NCBI GenBank assembly: GCA_964497185.1
Contig: CAZCBX010000007.1
Location: 52,068-116,067, forward strand
DNA: 64,000 nucleotides
Direction of reading: 5' to 3'
Source: CAZCBX01 sp964497185
GTDB taxonomy: Bacteria > Bdellovibrionota_G > JALEGL01 > JAGRMV01
A program made the position numbers and the translations under genes. The first letter of the stretch is position 1. The number at the start of each line of letters is the position of its first letter. The notes beneath the pieces are model-generated. The model was not told the DNA's origin and searched no databases. It saw nothing but the letters and a program-made list of their open reading frames with translations. Below, one piece after another: positions 28,487 to 36,997 of this stretch.

Positions 28487-29416
28487 ATGAAAGCTTCTAC
28501 ATGGTTGGTCGGTTGTCTATTTTTCTTTATGTTTCAAATGGCTGCGGCCGCGCCGTGTGACCCTGGCGAATTTAGCGCAAACGGGCAAACACCTTGCACC
28601 CCATGCAATCCAGGAACCTTCGCAGCAAATACTGAATCCACTTCTTGCGATCTCTGCCCTGAGGGCTTTTTTAGCCTGTCCGGTGCAGACAGCTGCACAC
28701 CTTGCCAACCCGGATCGTTCGCTGAAAATCAAGGTTCGGATCAGTGCGTGCCCTGCCCGGAAGGAACATACACAGCTGATGCACAAGCCACCGCTTGTTT
28801 GGAATGTCCGCTGGGCCGGGCTCAACCCTTAACGGGGCAAACGAGTTGTCAAATATGCAACCCAGGAACCATCGCACCTGTCATGGGTTCTGAAACTTGC
28901 CTGCCTTGTGAGGCCGGTTTTTTTCAAGATCAAGCAGAACAAATCACATGTTTGGAATGTGAAGTGGGTACTTTTTCCGAAGAAGGCCAAAATGTTTGCA
29001 CGCCCTGCCAGGAAGGCACCGTTGCCACAGACACCCAAGCACAAGAATGTCTGGCCTGCCCTGCGGGACAATATCCAAACGCGCAAAATAGCGAATGTTT
29101 GTTCTGCCCTGAGGGCACAGCTTCTGCCGGCGGGTCGGCTTCATGCACCGCCTGTGCAGAAGGGAGTTTTTCAGCTTTGGAGGGCCAAGCGGCATGCGAG
29201 ACGTGCCCCGAAGACACCGTTGCTTCCATGATGGGCGCTAGCAGCTGCCAACTTTGTCCCTCAGGCACCATGCCCAACGAGGATGCCACCGAATGTGTAG
29301 ACGTGCCCAGTGGCGGGGGCTGTCACTCAAATGCAGCAGGCTTGGGGTGGATTTTGCTCTTAGGCGGGCTACTCATCGGAACCCGACGATTGGCTTGGCG
29401 CAGCAGCGCTTTTTAA
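28487..29416 (+). CDS. Cys-rich repeat protein (GCC2/GCC3-like) with C-terminal sorting tail
   Basis: 309 residues from ATG 28487, where a signal peptide begins (MKASTWLVGCLFFFMFQMAAA). The mature protein is about ten tandem repeats of the form CxPCxxGTFxxxxGxxxC, as in ephrin-receptor-like GCC2/GCC3 domains common in eukaryotic surface proteins. They would form a chain of disulfide-bonded modules outside the cell. The C-terminus is SGGGCHS, a hydrophobic stretch (GWILLLGGLLIG), then RR. The same GCHS tail occurs in the M43 peptidase 1 kb away. Ligand unknown; adhesion is plausible. Confidence 0.85.
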   Translation: MKASTWLVGCLFFFMFQMAAAAPCDPGEFSANGQTPCTPCNPGTFAANTESTSCDLCPEGFFSLSGADSCTPCQPGSFAENQGSDQCVPCPEGTYTADAQATACLECPLGRAQPLTGQTSCQICNPGTIAPVMGSETCLPCEAGFFQDQAEQITCLECEVGTFSEEGQNVCTPCQEGTVATDTQAQECLACPAGQYPNAQNSECLFCPEGTASAGGSASCTACAEGSFSALEGQAACETCPEDTVASMMGASSCQLCPSGTMPNEDATECVDVPSGGGCHSNAAGLGWILLLGGLLIGTRRLAWRSSAF

Positions 29417-29522
29417 AAAATAAAATTTCATTTTCTTATCCAAAGTAAGTATCGGTTTGCGTACAAATTAAGTAGCTTTCGAATACGGCAACTTACAGGC
29501 CCATTCAAATAAGGAGTAACGC

Positions 29523-29699
29523 ATGTTAAAGCTAGCCATTGTATTTTTTCTATTATCCCTCGTTGCAGGATTGCTTGGATTTACCGGCATCGCCACAGCC
29601 TTTGCGGGCATCGCCAAAATTTGTTTTTTTATATTTTTGGTTATTTTTGTGGTTTTGCTCATTGCCGGCATATGGATGGGCAAAAAAATAATCAATTAG
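29523..29699 (+). CDS. Small DUF1328 (YtjA-like) membrane protein
   Basis: 58 residues: two hydrophobic helices around GFTGIATAFAGIAKICFF, ending WMGKKIIN. This matches the compact DUF1328 pattern (G-x-AG-AK-x-FF-F). An AAGGAG lies 8-9 nt before the ATG, supporting expression. Function unknown; such genes often respond to stress. Confidence 0.85.
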   Translation: MLKLAIVFFLLSLVAGLLGFTGIATAFAGIAKICFFIFLVIFVVLLIAGIWMGKKIIN

Positions 29700-29772
29700 T
29701 TTAAACACGCATCTTTGAATTTGATTTGAATTTGAAGAGATGGTTCATTTGTTGAGTCAAACAATTGTAAGG

Positions 29773-30606
29773 TTATTTATACACCCGCCAATACCCATCC
29801 ACTTCATGTTCCCGAATACCATAGTCTGGGTCTACTATATGAAAAGGAAAGGCTCTTTCGTGATACACCACGTTAAAAACGTCTTCTTCATTTTGTATCC
29901 ACAGATATTCTGCAGGTTGATGGGATGGAACAATGGCTATCAAATTTTCACAATCGGTTGTGATGGCAGAATGCCGTAAACATCGATAGGTCAAATGAAG
30001 CAAAACCAATCCTGGTTGTTGCTCACTAAAAAGAAGTGCCAATTCATATTTTCCATCGGAGCTGCGTGGGGTTAGCTCATAGCGACGTACCAGTCGATCA
30101 AAAGTTTTTGCGTGTAGACCATCAAATGCATTTCTTGAAAAAGGGATCTTTTTGATTTTTTGATACATTGATGGCAAAAAAGATGAATAGTGAGGAAGTG
30201 CACGGTGCAACGTATAATCTTGGGTTGGAATCACCGTCAGGTGCGACATATCTTCTGAATCACACAGCGATTTTGCCACGTTGGGTACCCGATGCGAAGA
30301 TTCAGCCAGCGTGCGATCGTGCAACAATATGACCCTCTTACCTAGATGGTATACCCGAACATCCATGGCAATGTAAGCTGGTGTGGCGTGGCTCACGTAA
30401 ATGCCCATTTTTTCCATGTCTACGTCTTTAACGGCAAAGCCACCATGCTCAACCAATTTTTCTTTGCATTCGGATGTGATGCCTTTCCATGAATCAATGT
30501 CTTGATAGCCCAGCCAAAGTGCGGGATGAACCTCATCATGCGCAAAGGTACTTGGCGTTAATGCAGTAAAAATCAAAAACAAAAGGATGGCCAATGGATG
30601 CTTCAT
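29773..30606 (-). CDS. Secreted protein of unknown function
   Basis: 277 residues with a signal peptide (MKHPLAILLFLIFTALTPSTFA). The mature part contains few Cys and mixed alpha/beta content (VYHLGKRVILLHDRTL, YELALLFSEQQPGLVLLHLTYRCLRHS, listed in pieces). I recognise no family. The gene lies 73 bp downstream of the solute symporter in the same orientation and may be co-expressed. Confidence 0.65.
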   Translation of the reverse strand: MKHPLAILLFLIFTALTPSTFAHDEVHPALWLGYQDIDSWKGITSECKEKLVEHGGFAVKDVDMEKMGIYVSHATPAYIAMDVRVYHLGKRVILLHDRTLAESSHRVPNVAKSLCDSEDMSHLTVIPTQDYTLHRALPHYSSFLPSMYQKIKKIPFSRNAFDGLHAKTFDRLVRRYELTPRSSDGKYELALLFSEQQPGLVLLHLTYRCLRHSAITTDCENLIAIVPSHQPAEYLWIQNEEDVFNVVYHERAFPFHIVDPDYGIREHEVDGYWRVYK

Positions 30607-30678
30607 TCTTAGCTGGCTATCAAATAATGGTGCGTTATGTCAATTGTTTTCAATCGACCCTTTTTTTTAATCAAAGTA

Positions 30679-32106
30679 CTAAACAGATTGGATGGAAGTG
30701 CTTTTCGAGGAAATGGCAAAAAACAGGATCGCTGAAACCAAAATGCCCATGACATTGGCATCCAAGCCAAACGGAATGGGAAACAAGGGCTTGATCGAGA
30801 ACACAACGGTGGTGATGCCCCCTGCCATCATGGCCACCATGGCCGCAATGGGGTCCCTTCGATGAAAAAACAAAGCCCCAAGCAAGGGAACCAGCAAGCC
30901 AGACACCATAAAGCTGTAGGAATACAGCATTAACGACAACACGTTTTCAAAACTCATGGCCAACAACAACGCCACCACCCCCAACACCAAGGTGGCAATC
31001 TGCGACAACCTTAATGATTTTTTTTCATCTTGGGGTCGAATAAAATCGCCCACCACACTGCCGGAAGCGGCCATTAAACAGCTATCCGCCGTGGATAAAA
31101 TGGCAGAAAAATAAGCGGCCATGACCAACCCCATGAGACCCGCTGGCAGAACGGTGCGAAGCAAAAGGGGCATGCCCAGCTCACTGTCGAGTGCGCTGCC
31201 GGGGCCAAAGCCTAGCTCAGCAAACATTCCTTGCGCCAGCGCCACACGCGCATAAATTCCAAGCACAATGCCCATAAAGGCCATCACGGGATACTCCAAT
31301 AAACCAGCAGTATACCAAGCACGTTTGGCGGTTTTTACATCTTTGCAGGCGTATATGCGTTGATACAAGGTCATCCCCACAAACCAAATGGGCGTAATGG
31401 TGATGGCCCAATTCACCCACGTTTGCCACGAAATGTTGGTGATGTCCAAATGGCTGGCGGGCAAATGTTCCGCAATCGCGTCAAAGCCACCAATGGCATA
31501 GTGACTTACTGGAATGCCAATAAAAATCAGGCCCCCCATTAAAATCATCCATTGAGCGGTATCCGTATAAATAACGGCTTTGATACCGCCAATGGCCGTA
31601 TACAAAATGGCAAAACCGCCCATCACCATTAGCGCGGTGGTTAAATCGAGGGTGATAAATGTAGCAGAGGCCAGTTTGGCCCCGGCCAACAATTGTGATG
31701 AGGTAAAGCCAATGTAACCCAAAGTAGAAATCAGTGCGGCCAATAGCGCAGTTTTGCGCCCATAATAATGGCCAAAAATTTGGGGAAAGGTATAAAACTT
31801 TTGCGTGGCTTCCAATTTTTTGATCTTGGGAATCAGAAAAACAGCCGCCAACCAAGCGCCCACCAGGCCCGTAAATAACATCCAAGATCCTGCCAATCCC
31901 ATGGCAAAGCCCAGACCACCCAAGCCGATGGAAAAGCCTCCCCCAACGTCTGTGGCGACCACCGACAAGCCTACATGAAAACTATTCATATTGCGGTTGC
32001 CCACAAAATAGTCATCCATGTCGCTGTTTTTTTTCATAAAAAACAGCCCGATCCCCAGCATGATGCAAAGATAAACAGCCAAAATAATCATATCAATGAG
32101 CGTCAT
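30679..32106 (-). CDS. Sodium:solute symporter (SSS family)
   Basis: 475 residues with about 13 membrane helices. Features of the SSS family are the opening helix followed by DDYFVGNRNM, SVVATDVGGGFSIGLGGLGF, and the central AAYFSAILSTADSCLMAASG, which carries the conserved Na+-site Ser/Thr pair. The substrate is not readable; amino acid, sugar or carboxylate transport are all possible. It is divergent from the DUF421 gene. Confidence 0.9.
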   Translation of the reverse strand: MTLIDMIILAVYLCIMLGIGLFFMKKNSDMDDYFVGNRNMNSFHVGLSVVATDVGGGFSIGLGGLGFAMGLAGSWMLFTGLVGAWLAAVFLIPKIKKLEATQKFYTFPQIFGHYYGRKTALLAALISTLGYIGFTSSQLLAGAKLASATFITLDLTTALMVMGGFAILYTAIGGIKAVIYTDTAQWMILMGGLIFIGIPVSHYAIGGFDAIAEHLPASHLDITNISWQTWVNWAITITPIWFVGMTLYQRIYACKDVKTAKRAWYTAGLLEYPVMAFMGIVLGIYARVALAQGMFAELGFGPGSALDSELGMPLLLRTVLPAGLMGLVMAAYFSAILSTADSCLMAASGSVVGDFIRPQDEKKSLRLSQIATLVLGVVALLLAMSFENVLSLMLYSYSFMVSGLLVPLLGALFFHRRDPIAAMVAMMAGGITTVVFSIKPLFPIPFGLDANVMGILVSAILFFAISSKSTSIQSV

Positions 32107-32340
32107 AACTTCTCATCCCTATAGTTTGGATGGTCAAATTGCAACCCAAAGATAAAAAAGGCCGTCATTATTGAATCAAAGCGCCTTACATTCAGTCTTT
32201 CGAGCGGTATCAACCATTGGTTAGTTTTCGTAATGGTTGGTACTTGTCATAACTCTACGCAATGATGCAATGGAGGGTTAAGATCTTGAACATAAATTCC
32301 AAACACATTCTTTTCACTATGCGCCATCAAGGACAAGCCC

Positions 32341-32880
32341 ATGTGGTTTGACGGGTGGTCATCATTGGGCAACATTGCGCTTCGGGGCGTGGTGTGTTTT
32401 ACCGGTTTGGTCTTATTACTTCGACTCGGCGGTAAACGCACCCTGACCAAAATGAATGCCTTTGACTTCATCATGACGTTTACCATTGGTTCTACATTGG
32501 CCAGTGTCATCACCAATGAGCAGCTATCGATTGCCGACGGCATGACCGCCTTGGCCATCATTATTGGTATGCAGTATATCATTGCGTGGTGTGAGGTACG
32601 GTCTCGAACTTTTCAAAAAGTGATCAAGTCCCAACCCACAGTTCTATTTAAAAACGGTGAATTTCAAAGTGATCAAATGCATGCAGAGCGCATCACTCAA
32701 ATTGAAATATTGGCTGCCCTTCGATACAAGGGCTTTGCAGACCCTTCGCAAGTAGACTTGGTGTTAATGGAAACCAATGGCTCTTTGAGCGTGATTCCCA
32801 AAAAAGACAAAAAAAACGATCACGACTATGGCACCATGCGTGTGGCGCAAAATTACGATCAAGGACGCGCAAAAACTTAA
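32341..32880 (+). CDS. DUF421 (YetF-like) membrane protein
   Basis: 179 residues. Three N-terminal helices include RLGGKRTLTKMNAFDFIMTFTIGS, and a soluble DUF421 domain has KSQPTVLFKNGEF and AALRYKGFADPSQVDLVLMETNGSLSVIP (shown in parts). These are the hallmarks of the YetF/YcaP family. Function is unknown, with links to membrane stress and spore germination in Bacillus. RBS AAGGA at about 7 nt. Confidence 0.9.
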   Translation: MWFDGWSSLGNIALRGVVCFTGLVLLLRLGGKRTLTKMNAFDFIMTFTIGSTLASVITNEQLSIADGMTALAIIIGMQYIIAWCEVRSRTFQKVIKSQPTVLFKNGEFQSDQMHAERITQIEILAALRYKGFADPSQVDLVLMETNGSLSVIPKKDKKNDHDYGTMRVAQNYDQGRAKT

Positions 32881-32916
32881 AAAAATGGCAGCTTTGAGTA
32901 TTAGCTCAAAGCTGCC
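32879..32916 (-). terminator. Intrinsic terminator of the small secreted-protein operon
   Basis: A GGCAGCTTTGAG stem with its complement (32887-32898 / 32905-32916) is followed on the minus strand by seven T. It ends the cluster 32953-34082. Confidence 0.8.
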
Positions 32917-32952
32917 AATGGGTTCAATCGCGCGTTGCCTTACAAGCAGCGA

Positions 32953-33291
32953 CTAATTGGATTGAACAAATGTAATGATGGTTCCGTCTTTTGTAACCAC
33001 TTCGACCTTGTCATAGCCTGAGCCAGATGGGCCTTGTGCCAACCCCATCGGGTTGCCAAAGCCATCGGCTGCAAGGGTATTTTTGGGCGCTGGTGCCTTG
33101 GCCACAAATTTAACCTTAGCCCCATTGTTCAACGTCACCACCACGAATTCTACTGAATCATTGGTAAGTGCGGCCTCTTCCATCGTTGTCGGAGCATCCG
33201 ATTGAATCGGGCCGCAGTTTTTAAAACCAATTCCCATCACAGCAACCAAGGCCATGAGGGCGACAGACATAAAACGATGCTTGAGACGCAT
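32953..33291 (-). CDS. Small probable lipoprotein, unknown
   Basis: 112 residues. The hydrophobic signal segment MSVALMALVAVMGIGF ends in KNC-GP: a lipobox-like site with Asn before the Cys. The mature part is Val/Gly-rich and beta-like. It is last in a three-gene secreted-protein cluster, 3 bp after the previous gene, with a terminator behind it. Confidence 0.65.
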   Translation of the reverse strand: MRLKHRFMSVALMALVAVMGIGFKNCGPIQSDAPTTMEEAALTNDSVEFVVVTLNNGAKVKFVAKAPAPKNTLAADGFGNPMGLAQGPSGSGYDKVEVVTKDGTIITFVQSN

Positions 33292-33294
33292 GGC

Positions 33295-33696
33295 TTATTG
33301 CCCACCCTGATTGGCAAACGGATAGTTTTGCTCCAAATAGTCCATTGCTTGTGTGCCACGAAGCACGGTGCCGTTGGGCAATTCTACGCTGTCTACCGTA
33401 TAGTGTTGTTCAGCAACATCCGCATGCGGTCCAAACCCAAGGATGTGGCCATGGGTACCACACACCGCATCTGCATCTTGAATGCACGCATCAACCGTGG
33501 TGGGTTGTTCTTTGACGCAAACATCTTGATTGACCAAATGAATGTACTCGGTAGGGCAAGTCATACCAGGCGCGTCATTGCACTTAAATTTACAATGCAC
33601 TCCTGGGGCTGCATGCGCCGTTGCAAATGACATCAACGAAAGTGCTGCCACCATCATTGAAAAAAGAAAATGGTTGTTTTTTGTTTTTACCTTCAT
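33295..33696 (-). CDS. Small secreted Cys-containing protein
   Basis: About 133 residues from the ATG at 33696, chosen because an AGAAGGA lies 7 nt upstream and the signal peptide (HFLFSMMVAALSLMSFATAHA) follows. The mature protein has six Cys in the first 60 residues (HCKFKC, TCP, VCV, CIQD, VCG), likely disulfide-bonded. Unknown family. It is the middle gene of the secreted cluster. Confidence 0.65.
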   Translation of the reverse strand: MKVKTKNNHFLFSMMVAALSLMSFATAHAAPGVHCKFKCNDAPGMTCPTEYIHLVNQDVCVKEQPTTVDACIQDADAVCGTHGHILGFGPHADVAEQHYTVDSVELPNGTVLRGTQAMDYLEQNYPFANQGGQ

Positions 33697-33746
33697 TGTT
33701 TTTTCCTTCTGTGAATTCATCCTAAAAAAACTTTCTTTCATCATTG

Positions 33747-34082
33747 TTAATTGGAAAGCTGGTAATTTTTTACTTTGGATGCGTCTTTTAATAAGCGGTC
33801 AAAATCAAATTCCCAATCGGCTACACCGCGGTCCCCACAACGGTCTGTGGCAAGGTCGTGACAATCGCCACTGGAAGTTGCGGCCGCTTGTTCACATCTG
33901 CACCAGCTACCATCCAAAAGACAACCTGTACCACATTCTTCCGCAGAGCTACCTCCACCCCCAGAAGAGCCGCACATAAAATTACAGTTGGTGCCGGTCC
34001 AATGGGCCAACAGTGCATTTGCATGTCCGGCATAAAAGCCCGATGCAAGGATAAATAGTGATAACAAAAATAATTTTCTCAT
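33747..34082 (-). CDS. Small secreted Cys/Gly-rich protein
   Basis: 111 residues from the ATG at 34082 (the frame extends upstream without a signal). The signal peptide MRKLFLLSLFILASGFYAGHANA ends at ANA (shown as one peptide of the usual length). The mature part holds eight Cys around a Gly/Ser stretch (NCNFMCGSSGGGGSS, CGTGCLL, WCRCE, DCHD, RCGD). No family recognised. First gene of the cluster, divergent from nnr. Confidence 0.65.
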   Translation of the reverse strand: MRKLFLLSLFILASGFYAGHANALLAHWTGTNCNFMCGSSGGGGSSAEECGTGCLLDGSWCRCEQAAATSSGDCHDLATDRCGDRGVADWEFDFDRLLKDASKVKNYQLSN

Positions 34083-34322
34083 TTGTATACCCTTTCCCTG
34101 ATGGATATTTTTGGAGTGCTTGCCCTCAGGAGAGACAAAAACCCCACACCTTTGAATGGATGAAAACCACCCAAATCGAATCAACTTTGACGCAAACTTG
34201 TCAAATCTGCCAATCAATAAGTTTTATGATTTTTCAAAAGGACTGAAAGCCAAAATTATGTTGTTTGACGGTGTTAAAATTGCGGTGGACACACAAAAAC
34301 ATGCCACCTATAAGATAGAACT

Positions 34323-35870
34323 ATGTCCAAGGCACAACAGCATTCTACAAACATCCCCATTTTTTCCATGCAAGACATTGCTCAGGCAGAACAGCACACC
34401 ATAGAGAAATTGGGCATCAGCGTTCAAACACTCATGGAAACAGCCGGTCAGCGGGCTTTTTCTTTGTTTGAACAAAAAGGTGCAATGGGCAACATGCTGA
34501 TAATGGCTGGCCCTGGCAACAATGGTGGAGATGCGCTGGTTTTTGCGCGTTATGCGTCTTTGGCCAACTTAAATCCAACCATCATCTTGTTGGCCCCCAA
34601 CAAACGCAATGAGGCCCATGCCCATCAGGTGTCGGTGCTTGAGCGCATGGGTGTATCCATGATGGAAATCGCCACCCAGGACCAATGGACGGAGTATTGG
34701 CGCAATCACCATACCCAATGGGACTGGATCATTGACGGCATTTTCGGCGTGGGCTTGGATCGCCCTTTGGAAGGCATGTTCAAACAAGTCGTTGACGACT
34801 TGAGTACCATGGCCGAAGACACCCATTGCAAAGTACTAGGTTTGGATGTCCCCACAGGCCTCCACGCACAAACAGGAAAAAAAATGGGCGCGCTTTTACC
34901 CAGTGATCTGCTAGCCAGTTTTGGGTTTTTAAAACCTGGGTTTTTTCTCCAGCAAGGCCCAAAACACTGCGGCGCCATTGAATGGCTGCCTGTTTCCATC
35001 GTGCCGCCAGCTTTACCCAAACATCCCATGCATTTGCTACACGATGTATCCCTTCAGACCCCCACGGAGGTAGACCATAAAGGAGACCGGGGCCATGCGC
35101 TGGTGATCGCAGGCAGCAAAGCGTTCTCAGGGGCAGCGATATTAAGCAGTCTGGCCTGTCAAAAAAGTGGTGCAGGCCTAACCACACTGGCCACTACTGA
35201 GGATGCGCACGATCCCATCAAAAGCCAGCTCATAGATGTCATGTCCGCCCCACTGTCAAACCAAGCAGCTTCCATGGCAGAACAAATACCCAAGCTGATC
35301 GACGATAAAAGTGCGATTTTGGTGGGTCCGGGTTTACCTGAAAACGCTTGGACAGAGCAGTGCGTGGCACAAGTTCTGCAACACGCTTGCGCACCCGTGG
35401 TGGTGGATGCGGGCGGACTTGTCTATGCCAGCAAGTGGTTAGAGCAACATCCAACGCATCAAAAAACCATCATCGTCACCCCTCACCCAGGTGAACTGGC
35501 GAAAATGACGGAAAAAAGCATCCAAGAAATTCAAGAAAACCGCATGGAAGTGGCGCGAACGTTCGCACAAAATCACAACGTATGGACCGTGCTCAAAGGC
35601 GCCTATACAGTGATTGCCTCCCCCGAAGGTGAAAGCTGGGTAAACCCCACAGGCGATCGAACTTTGTCCGTCGGGGGTGCCGGCGATGTTCTGGCAGGGA
35701 TGATGGTCTCTTTTTTAGCCCAGGGCGTAGCTTTGGAGCAGGCCCTTTGCCAAGCAGTCTTCCACCATGGCCTGCTTGGTCAAAAAAGAGGCGCGGCCAC
35801 AAATGGCAGGGCCATTTTGGCTTCAGAATTGTTGCCCATGGTAGAAACCCTTTTTCAAGTTCATCCCTAA
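34323..35870 (+). CDS. nnr: Bifunctional NAD(P)HX epimerase / ADP- or ATP-dependent dehydratase
   Basis: Repairs hydrated NADH and NADPH. The N-terminal half (about 1-215) is the YjeF-N epimerase, with GPGNNGGDALVFAR as its signature. The C-terminal half (about 225-515) is the YjeF-C dehydratase, with HALVIAGSKAFSGAAILSSLACQKSGAGL, PHPGELAKM, LKGAYTVIASP and GGAGDVLAGM conserved (shown in parts). 515 residues is normal for the fused bacterial form. A small terminator overlaps the stop. The downstream GST-like gene is in the same orientation. Confidence 0.95.
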   Translation: MSKAQQHSTNIPIFSMQDIAQAEQHTIEKLGISVQTLMETAGQRAFSLFEQKGAMGNMLIMAGPGNNGGDALVFARYASLANLNPTIILLAPNKRNEAHAHQVSVLERMGVSMMEIATQDQWTEYWRNHHTQWDWIIDGIFGVGLDRPLEGMFKQVVDDLSTMAEDTHCKVLGLDVPTGLHAQTGKKMGALLPSDLLASFGFLKPGFFLQQGPKHCGAIEWLPVSIVPPALPKHPMHLLHDVSLQTPTEVDHKGDRGHALVIAGSKAFSGAAILSSLACQKSGAGLTTLATTEDAHDPIKSQLIDVMSAPLSNQAASMAEQIPKLIDDKSAILVGPGLPENAWTEQCVAQVLQHACAPVVVDAGGLVYASKWLEQHPTHQKTIIVTPHPGELAKMTEKSIQEIQENRMEVARTFAQNHNVWTVLKGAYTVIASPEGESWVNPTGDRTLSVGGAGDVLAGMMVSFLAQGVALEQALCQAVFHHGLLGQKRGAATNGRAILASELLPMVETLFQVHP

Positions 35871-35890
35871 CCATCGTTGGTTTTTTTTTA
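35869..35890 (+). terminator. Short terminator after nnr
   Basis: AACCA/TGGTT hairpin overlapping the stop codon, followed by about nine T. Confidence 0.45.
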
Positions 35891-35914
35891 TATGCATCCG
35901 TATATGAATAAACC

Positions 35915-36868
35915 ATGGGAAAATTAGTCGATGGCAAATGGGTGGTTGCAGACGTAGCCACCACCGATGAAGATGGATCTTATGACCGCGTGGAAAGAAG
36001 TTTTCGCGAGACAATTTCTGATGAGCACGATCGGTTTCAGCCTGCCTCAGGTAGGTACCATCTGTATGTATCCTATGCATGTCCATGGGCACACCGCACC
36101 TTGATTTTTCGCAAGTTAAAAGAGCTTGAAGCGCATATCTCGGTTGACGTGGTTTCTCCCGATATGCTGGAAAATGGATGGAAATTTGACCCTTCGTTTC
36201 CCGATAGCACCAAAGACTCCCTATACGATAGCCAATACCTGCGTGAAATTTATTTAAAAGCCGACGACCAAATCACCACCACCGTAACTGTACCCATTTT
36301 GTGGGACAAAGAAGAACAAACCATTGTCAACAATGAGTCGGCCGACATCATCCGAATTTTCAACTCCGCTTTTAATGATATCACTGGCAACGACGACGAC
36401 TATTACCCCGAGGACCTACGCAAAGACATCGACGCTTGGAACGATAAAATCTATCCCCATGTAAACAACGGTGTATACAAAGCTGGTTTTGCCAAAACAC
36501 AAAAAGCCTATGAGCAAGCAGTAAAGGATCTATTTCGAGTCTTGGACGAGCTTGAAAGCCACCTTGAAGACCACACCTATTTGGTGGGCAACCAGTTAAC
36601 CGAAGCCGATGTGCGCCTGGTCACCACACTGATACGCTTTGATCCTGTATACTATGTTCATTTTAAATGCAGTCGAACCAAAATTACCGAATTTCCATGC
36701 CTATCCAATTATTTATCGATCATGATGGATCATCCAGCCGTTGATCAAACCACCCACATGCATCACATTGTACGTCATTATTATTATTCACATGAAAACC
36801 TAAACCCCAACCGCATCATTCCCTTTTTAGACGCCAAACTGACCCAGAAGATTTTTGCATCTTCCTAA
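35915..36868 (+). CDS. Glutathionyl-hydroquinone reductase (Xi-class GST)
   Basis: Removes glutathione from glutathionyl-hydroquinones. 317 residues. The Xi-class active-site CPWAH has Cys56. The block DPSFPDS, NNESADIIRIFN and WNDKIYPHVNNGVYKAGFA place it in the YqjG/EcmA subgroup. The C-terminal all-helical GST domain ends about residue 300. It may take part in quinone or oxidative-stress metabolism. Close to nnr but separated by a short terminator. Confidence 0.93.
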   Translation: MGKLVDGKWVVADVATTDEDGSYDRVERSFRETISDEHDRFQPASGRYHLYVSYACPWAHRTLIFRKLKELEAHISVDVVSPDMLENGWKFDPSFPDSTKDSLYDSQYLREIYLKADDQITTTVTVPILWDKEEQTIVNNESADIIRIFNSAFNDITGNDDDYYPEDLRKDIDAWNDKIYPHVNNGVYKAGFAKTQKAYEQAVKDLFRVLDELESHLEDHTYLVGNQLTEADVRLVTTLIRFDPVYYVHFKCSRTKITEFPCLSNYLSIMMDHPAVDQTTHMHHIVRHYYYSHENLNPNRIIPFLDAKLTQKIFASS

Positions 36869-36997
36869 AACACTTCTTAATCTTGACGGCCCACCCTTTC
36901 TCTTTAAAATAGTATACTGAATGAACGCCACAGACCTCATCGGGCTGTTTCTTACAGAGGTCTTACCTTATACAAACATTTTACCAGGGAGGATTAC

